The position numbers and the translations under genes were made by a program. From NCBI GenBank assembly GCA_001915575.1, contig MNQT01000026.1, positions 374-64,373 of the forward strand: DNA of 64,000 nucleotides, written 5' to 3'. Each line of letters starts with the position of its first letter. The first letter of the stretch is position 1. The notes below the pieces were generated by a model. That model worked only from the letters and a program-made list of their open reading frames with translations. It did not search any database and had not been told where the DNA came from. This stretch comes from Bacteroides sp. CAG:1060_57_27. Its GTDB lineage: Bacteria > Bacteroidota > Bacteroidia > Bacteroidales > UBA932. Below are positions 59,030 through 64,000 of the stretch, one piece after another.

Positions 59030-60090
59030 CGATACTTCCCGGGGACGGAATCGGCCCAGAGGTCACGGCACAGGCCGTGAAGGCCATGAAGGCGGTGTGC
59101 AACCGTTTTGGACACGATCTCATTTCGGAGTACGGCCAGATAGGCGCCTGTGCGATAGACAGCTGCGGAGACCCTTTCCCGGATTCGACGCTTAGGCTCT
59201 GCGAGAGGAGTGCGGCCGTGCTGTTCGGTGCCGTCGGCGACCCCCGCTACGACAACGACCCCGGCGCCGTGGTTCGCCCGGAGCAGGGACTCCTGCGGAT
59301 GCGCCGCAGCCTCGGCCTTTATGCCAACCTGCGCCCGGTACAGACATGGAGGGCGCTGCTGCACCGTTCTCCGCTCAGGGAGGAGATAGCCCGCGGGGTA
59401 GACTTCGTATGCCTGAGGGAGCTCACGGGAGGCATGTACTTCGGCCGCAAGGGTAGGACTGACGGAGGAGATACGGCGTTCGATACCAATGTCTACAGCC
59501 GCATGGAGGTGGAGCGCATACTCCGTTTTGCCTTCGGCCTCGCCGCGAAGCGCAGGAGGCATCTCACGGTGGTCGACAAGGCAAACGTGCTGGAGACCTC
59601 AAGGCTCTGGAGACAGGTGGCTCAAGAACTCGGTCCTCTGTATCCGGATGTTTCGCTCGACTTCATGTATGTTGACAATGCCGCGATGAAACTGGTCTCC
59701 GACCCCCGTTTCTTCGACATACTCGTGACTGAGAACACCTTCGGCGACATACTTACCGACGAGGCCAGCTGCATCCCCGGATCCATGGGACTGCTCGCCT
59801 CGGCCTCGCTCGGCGGAAAGACGGCCGTATATGAACCCATACACGGCTCCTATCCGCAGGCTGCCGGAAAGGGCACGGCCAACCCTCTCGCCGCCATACT
59901 CTCCGCCGCGATGATGCTCGAGTACAGCTTCTGCCTCCCGCGCGAAGCCGCCGCGGTGCGCTCGGCCGTGGAATCCTGCCTCGAAGAGGGGACGGTCACG
60001 GAAGACCTCTCCGCACCCGGACAGGCATGTTCCACATCCGAAGTGGGCGAGCGCGTCGCGCAGAAGATAGCTTCAGTTGAAATCAGATAA
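59014..60090 (+). CDS. leuB: 3-isopropylmalate dehydrogenase
   Basis: 358 residues from ATG 59014 ([17 protein letters not shown]). Further conserved segments are the substrate Arg-rich [41 protein letters not shown] and the NAD-site [20 protein letters not shown]. It oxidises and decarboxylates 3-isopropylmalate to 2-oxoisocaproate. The in-frame sequence before this ATG belongs to the leuD reading region and is not coding. Confidence 0.96.
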   Translation: MELKIAILPGDGIGPEVTAQAVKAMKAVCNRFGHDLISEYGQIGACAIDSCGDPFPDSTLRLCERSAAVLFGAVGDPRYDNDPGAVVRPEQGLLRMRRSLGLYANLRPVQTWRALLHRSPLREEIARGVDFVCLRELTGGMYFGRKGRTDGGDTAFDTNVYSRMEVERILRFAFGLAAKRRRHLTVVDKANVLETSRLWRQVAQELGPLYPDVSLDFMYVDNAAMKLVSDPRFFDILVTENTFGDILTDEASCIPGSMGLLASASLGGKTAVYEPIHGSYPQAAGKGTANPLAAILSAAMMLEYSFCLPREAAAVRSAVESCLEEGTVTEDLSAPGQACSTSEVGERVAQKIASVEIR

Positions 60091-60102
60091 AAGACTACAG
60101 AT

Positions 60103-61143
60103 ATGCAGAACAACATCGACTGGTCAAAGCTCTCGTTTGCCTACAGGAAGACAAACGCGATAATAGTCAGCAGGTTCCGGGACGGCAAGTGGAGCGCTCC
60201 CGAGGTCTGCACCGACTTCGACTTCCATTTCAACGCCTTTGCCGGGGTATTCCACTACGGCAACTCCTGCTTCGAGGGGCTCAAGGCCTTCCGCGGTGCC
60301 GACGGCAGGGTGCGCATCTTCCGTCCCGACGAGAACGCCCGCAGGCTCGCGCGCAGCGCCGCCCGTCTCGGCATGGAGGCTCCCTCCGAGGATCTGTTCG
60401 TCAGGATGTGCTGCATGTGCGTAAGGGAGAACATGGACTTCCTCCCGCCTTTCGGCTACAATGCCTCGATGTACATCCGTCCCGTGCTCGAGGGAGTGAA
60501 CCCCAACATCAACATAGCCTCGTCGGAAGAACTCGTGTTCGCGGTGATGTGCCTGCCTGTCGGAAGCTATTCCAAGGCCGGCGTGCTCAATCCTGTGGAT
60601 GCGGTGATCTCCCGCAACTACGACAGGGCCGCCCCCAACGGTACGGGTTCGTACAAGATCGCCGCCAACTATGCGGTCTCGTTCTATCCATACAACCTCG
60701 CGCACTCGCTCGGCTATACGGAGCTGCTTTTCCTCGACCCCGCGACGAAGACGAAAATAGACGAGTTCGGCTCGTCGAACTTCCTCGCGATCAAGGGTAA
60801 CACTTATGTTACCCCGCTTTCAGACAGCGTGCTGCCGTCGATTACGAACAAGTCGCTGCAGACGCTCGCCGAAGATATGGGCCTCAAGGTCGAGAGGCGC
60901 GCCGTTCCGGTAGAAGAACTTGCGGAGTTCGACGAGGTGGACGCCTGCGGCACCGCCGTGGTGATTACGCCCATACGCTCGCTCGACGACAAGCCGGCTC
61001 TCGAAGGAACAGAGGTGAGCCGCAGCTACCGTATCCCTTCCGGAGACGCTTGCGGCAAGGTGAGCCGCCGCCTGTACGATGCCATAAGGGGCATACAGAA
61101 CGGCGAGATCGAGGACAGGCACGGCTGGTGCGTGCTGCTTTAG
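60103..61143 (+). CDS. ilvE: Branched-chain amino acid aminotransferase
   Basis: 346-residue class IV PLP transaminase. Lys in NGTGSYKIAANYA is the Schiff-base residue, and FEGLKAFRGADGRVRIFRP is the substrate-pocket segment. It does the last step of leucine, isoleucine and valine synthesis. Spacing is 12 bp after leuB and 12 bp before metX. Confidence 0.95.
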   Translation: MQNNIDWSKLSFAYRKTNAIIVSRFRDGKWSAPEVCTDFDFHFNAFAGVFHYGNSCFEGLKAFRGADGRVRIFRPDENARRLARSAARLGMEAPSEDLFVRMCCMCVRENMDFLPPFGYNASMYIRPVLEGVNPNINIASSEELVFAVMCLPVGSYSKAGVLNPVDAVISRNYDRAAPNGTGSYKIAANYAVSFYPYNLAHSLGYTELLFLDPATKTKIDEFGSSNFLAIKGNTYVTPLSDSVLPSITNKSLQTLAEDMGLKVERRAVPVEELAEFDEVDACGTAVVITPIRSLDDKPALEGTEVSRSYRIPSGDACGKVSRRLYDAIRGIQNGEIEDRHGWCVLL

Positions 61144-61155
61144 CGTGAAGTGAGG

Positions 61156-62187
61156 ATGAAAGAACACAGGCTTCACATAGACGCTCCTTTCGAGTTCGAG
61201 GCCGGAGGACGCCTTCCCTCGCTCGAACTCGTGTATCATACTTCCGACCGCGCATACAGGCAGGGCGAGCCGGTGATATGGATCTGCCATGCCCTTACCG
61301 GCAACTCCGATCCCCAGGACTGGTGGCCCGGCATGGTAGGACCCGGAAGGCTTTTCGACCCGGACAGATACTATATCGTATGCGCCGGCATGCTCTGCTC
61401 TCCCTACGGGCCTACAGGACCCGCCGCCGTCAATCCCGAAACGGGCAGACCGTATCTGCTCGACTTTCCGAAGACTACGGTAAGGGACATGGTGCGCGCC
61501 GAGATACTGGTGCGCGAGCACCTCGGAATAGAGCATATAGACCTTATGATCGGCCCGTCGATAGGAGGGTTCCAGGCGCTGGAGTGGGCCGTCATGGAGC
61601 CGGAGCGCATAGGCAGCGTCGTATTCCTCGCGACTGCGACCAGGGTCACCCCGTTCATGACCGCATTCAACGAGTCGCAGAGAATGGCACTGCTCGCGGA
61701 TCCGAGCTTCCTCGAGGCCATGGACATCACCGGAGGCCGTGCCGGACTCGCCTGCGCCCGCTCGATAGCCCTTCTGTCGTACCGTACCTTCGAAGGGTAC
61801 AACCTCACGCAGCAGGACAGGGGTACAGACACGCTGTTCGCAGACAGGGCGTGCTCCTACCAGCGTTACCAGGGGGAGAAGCTCGTCAGGCGCTTCGACG
61901 CCTACAGCTACTGGTACCTTACGCTCGCGCTCGACAGCCAGAACATAGGCCGCGGCAGGGGAGGGGTGGAGAATGCGCTTTCACGCATACGCGCCAGGAG
62001 CCATGTGATCAGCATAGACAGCGACATGCTCTTCCCGCCCTCGCACGGCAGGGCTACGGCCGCCGCGATAGACGGGGCGGAGTACCACGAACTCGGCTCG
62101 CTTTTCGGGCACGACGGCTTCCTCGTCGAGAACGACGCCCTGGAGAAGATACTGGAGCCAATACTCCGTGACGCCATTGGCGTGTAA
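61156..62187 (+). CDS. metX: Homoserine O-acyltransferase MetX
   Basis: 343 residues, alpha/beta hydrolase fold. The nucleophile Ser is in GPSIGGFQALEWA, the Asp is near VISIDSDMLFPP and the His in FGHDGFLVE. WICHALTGNSDPQDWW and NYVxCAGML-type IVCAGMLCSPYGPTGP are family segments. It acylates homoserine for methionine synthesis; acetyl or succinyl donor is not certain. It is the last gene of the leu-ilv operon, using ATG 61156. A weak CCGG hairpin lies in the 54-bp gap before the convergent M64 gene (62224-62240). Confidence 0.94.
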   Translation: MKEHRLHIDAPFEFEAGGRLPSLELVYHTSDRAYRQGEPVIWICHALTGNSDPQDWWPGMVGPGRLFDPDRYYIVCAGMLCSPYGPTGPAAVNPETGRPYLLDFPKTTVRDMVRAEILVREHLGIEHIDLMIGPSIGGFQALEWAVMEPERIGSVVFLATATRVTPFMTAFNESQRMALLADPSFLEAMDITGGRAGLACARSIALLSYRTFEGYNLTQQDRGTDTLFADRACSYQRYQGEKLVRRFDAYSYWYLTLALDSQNIGRGRGGVENALSRIRARSHVISIDSDMLFPPSHGRATAAAIDGAEYHELGSLFGHDGFLVENDALEKILEPILRDAIGV

Positions 62188-62241
62188 CACGCACTTCGCG
62201 ACAGGCGTTTCCCAAGACGGCTCCGACCGGCTTCCGGCCGC

Positions 62242-63612
62242 CTATTCCGTATAGAACAGTATCATCCTTTCTATGGCCCTGCGGCATACGGGGCAGAATC
62301 CCGGCGCGCCGTTGGTCTTCATGCGGCAGTCCGGATACGGCCTGTAGGCCCCCTTGGACATATAGCCCGCACCCTCGTAGACTCCGACGAAGCCCCCTGC
62401 ATCCTCTCCTGCGGACAGGGCGTCCCGGAGGGAGGCGTCTTCCACCGCCGGAGTAGGAACCGGGGTGCCGTCAGGAAGCATGTCCTCCCACTTGGAGGAG
62501 AAGTCCGCGAGGGTCGTTATGTTCTGCTCCCAGGGTTCGGTGTCGGGGTGGTAGTAGGGCGAATACATGTCGTCGTAGTAGTACTCGTCGGCGAGTCCCG
62601 CGAAACTGTGCCCGAACTCATGCACCACTACCGGCCCGAACGCATCGTGAAGCGAGGTCGTGAGCGTGTAGAAGTTGTAGATTCCTCCGCCTCCGTAGGT
62701 CTCCGTGTTGGCGAGTATGACTATATGTTCGTAGGGGATTCCGCAGAGCCTGTCGGCAATATTGCTGACCTTGCGCGTGGTAAGGTAGCGGTCCATGTGG
62801 AAGGTGCTGAAGTTCGACTCCAGTGCCGTGTCTTTCCATACGCCCTGTGCGGGTACGCTTACTCCGCTGTCCTTGGACTCGAGTGCCACGGCGACGAAGT
62901 TGAACCTGTCCCGGTAGCTCTTGAAAGGCTCGTGAGAGAGTATGGCGTCGACTGCGGTCTGCGCGTGAGAGTAGAACCGTTCCTTCTCGTCTTCCGTATA
63001 CCCTTCGGCAACTATGGCTACGTCTATGCAGTCTTCGGCGCTTCCGCTCCTCAGAAGGTATCTGTGCTCCTCGGGAGCGGCGGGGGAGAGCCGGTGTATA
63101 AGTATCTCTTCAGGGTCTATCCTGTGCCGCAGCGTCGCGCAGACCTTGCCGTGGGTGTCGAACAGCCTTATCTGCAGCGTTGCAGGGCGCTTCGGCATGG
63201 GGACGAGCAGCACGTTTTCGAAGGCTTGCCTGGTCGTGGTTGCCTCTTGTGTGGTCTGCCATTCCTGGAAGAGGGTGGAGAAGCTGGATATGTATATCGT
63301 CTTTCCGTCTGCCTCGTCGGTCAGCTCGACCTGGCCGTTACCCCTTAGGGGCAGTCTGTCGAGATTGTGGCGGCGTCCGGCCCATCCCGCGAACGAATAC
63401 AGTTCGTCCACATATATCGCCTGCGAGCCGGTGCTGCCGGCGAGTATGCAGTCTATGCGCAGCGTGCTGTCGCAAAAGTACGCTTGGAAACCGTCTTGCC
63501 CGGAGCGGCTTACTGCCTGTCCTGGGCCCGTAGGACGCGTGGTTGCGGCGTAGGCTGCCGGGATACAGGCCGCGAGGCATAGCAGGAGTGCCAGAATGTG
63601 TCGTGCTCTCAT
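62242..63612 (-). CDS. Secreted M64-family metallopeptidase (IgA peptidase M64-like)
   Basis: 456 residues from ATG 63612, whose start encodes a signal peptide ending near AAYA. An N-terminal beta-rich domain (about 25-190) precedes the M64 catalytic domain with zinc motif HEFGHSFAGLADEYY (about residue 335). FVAVALESKDSGVSVP and ILANTETYGGGGIYNFYT are further family segments. The C-terminal MKTNGAPGFCPVCRRAIERM is typical and has two Cys. M64 peptidases include IgA-cleaving enzymes from gut bacteria, but most Bacteroidales copies have no tested substrate. Confidence 0.93.
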   Translation of the reverse strand: MRARHILALLLCLAACIPAAYAATTRPTGPGQAVSRSGQDGFQAYFCDSTLRIDCILAGSTGSQAIYVDELYSFAGWAGRRHNLDRLPLRGNGQVELTDEADGKTIYISSFSTLFQEWQTTQEATTTRQAFENVLLVPMPKRPATLQIRLFDTHGKVCATLRHRIDPEEILIHRLSPAAPEEHRYLLRSGSAEDCIDVAIVAEGYTEDEKERFYSHAQTAVDAILSHEPFKSYRDRFNFVAVALESKDSGVSVPAQGVWKDTALESNFSTFHMDRYLTTRKVSNIADRLCGIPYEHIVILANTETYGGGGIYNFYTLTTSLHDAFGPVVVHEFGHSFAGLADEYYYDDMYSPYYHPDTEPWEQNITTLADFSSKWEDMLPDGTPVPTPAVEDASLRDALSAGEDAGGFVGVYEGAGYMSKGAYRPYPDCRMKTNGAPGFCPVCRRAIERMILFYTE

Positions 63613-63715
63613 CTGTCGTGATTTTATTTCCGTAAATATCGCTATAAATTTCAGTATATTGCAGTTCATTTTGTATTTATTGTATACCGTATTGTTTATT
63701 GCCTGCCGTATTGTC

Positions 63716-64000
63716 ATGGATTCCTTTAAACGTCTCTCTGTTGTGCCGGCTGTGTGCCTGGCGATGTACGCCCTTCTGTTTTTCGGGCATACGGCCTTAT
63801 TGCCTGCCGCTGTAAGCGGGCCGGTGCCTTCGTGCATGTATGGGTCGCCACGTACACGCTCCCTGTATGCCGCCATTGATTCGCTTTCCTCGGGGCTCGA
63901 TGCCAGGGTAGGGGTCGCGGCCGTGTTCGACGGAGGTGATACTCTTGTATATGACAGCCGTCCGGAACTCGGGGCGGAATATCCGCTTATGAGCGTGATG
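63716..64000 (+). CDS. Class A beta-lactamase, 5' part (cut by window end)
   Basis: 95 codons are present, open to the right edge. A signal peptide occupies about the first 33 residues. The mature start has SGLDARVGVAAVFDGGDTLVYD and ends PLMSVM, which fits the segment around the catalytic Ser of the SxxK motif in Bacteroidota class A2 enzymes (CfxA/CepA-like); the Ser is residue 93. The Lys would be the next codon, outside the window. The other motifs (SDN, KTG) cannot be seen. It is divergent from the M64 gene across a 103-bp AT-rich spacer. Confidence 0.8.
   Translation, partial: MDSFKRLSVVPAVCLAMYALLFFGHTALLPAAVSGPVPSCMYGSPRTRSLYAAIDSLSSGLDARVGVAAVFDGGDTLVYDSRPELGAEYPLMSVM

Noticed and set aside
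1..64000. CRISPR array, IS element, integrase or prophage genes
   Set aside because: No regularly spaced direct repeats, transposase motifs or phage modules were seen; the content is housekeeping throughout.

Overview
The window looks like a chromosomal segment from a GC-rich member of the Bacteroidota, most likely Bacteroidales. The evidence is the 286-residue housekeeping sigma factor, about sixteen promoters carrying the Bacteroidota -7 element TAnnTTTG (several with TTTG or TTG 19-20 bp upstream), very short 5' leaders with little Shine-Dalgarno sequence, and families typical of the phylum (GSCFA, DUF2807, M64 peptidase, the ArgF'-type transcarbamylase). Genus is not resolvable by eye; an Alistipes/Rikenellaceae-like lineage is only a guess. 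I see no rRNA, IS element, prophage, integrase or CRISPR array. Almost all of it reads as densely packed core genome.

Layout. 1-4.2 kb: a tRNA-Thr and a minus-strand operon dnaN, DnaQ-like exonuclease, degenerate FAH-fold protein, nhaA. 4.3-12.3 kb (plus): HtrA protease, then rpoD-argS-ygiQ, a small acidic protein and a ClC channel. 12.2-16.5 kb: tex and a DPM1-like glycosyltransferase (minus), and a divergent two-part GT2 protein. 16.6-19.3 kb: an ABC transporter / YtrA-type GntR / DUF2807 lipoprotein operon with a likely operator at its start site. 19.3-24.8 kb: GSCFA protein, 5'-nucleotidase, ffh, a cation efflux pump and a META-domain lipoprotein.

24.9-37.3 kb is a ten-gene minus-strand operon for arginine and carbamoyl phosphate: GNAT, argG, argC, argD, argF', argB, argE, argH, carA, carB, with 4-bp or larger overlaps at many junctions. 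The transcarbamylase carries Ser at the residue that separates N-acetyl- from N-succinylornithine enzymes, which points to a succinylated pathway. The leading GNAT is the best candidate for the otherwise absent N-acylglutamate synthase.

37.5-39.2 kb joins mtnN and luxS, the two steps of the activated-methyl cycle that release AI-2 precursor, with a Fur-family gene between them and a near-perfect 25-bp-arm inverted repeat in the fur/luxS intergenic region. 39.2-46.6 kb has a YgjP-like peptidase, a CYTH protein and an HME-RND metal efflux operon preceded by a His-rich small protein. That operon's promoter overlaps a 17-bp palindrome.

46.8-51.1 kb pairs gdhA with a 981-residue protein fusing two receiver-like domains to a PPDK/PEP-synthase ATP-grasp domain, without the phosphohistidine and PEP domains. 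This is the most unusual gene in the window. 51.2-62.2 kb is amino-acid biosynthesis: HAD phosphatase, asd and thrA (minus), and leuA-leuC-leuD-leuB-ilvE-metX (plus). The right end has a secreted M64 metallopeptidase and, divergently, the start of a class A beta-lactamase cut by the window edge just after its active-site Ser.
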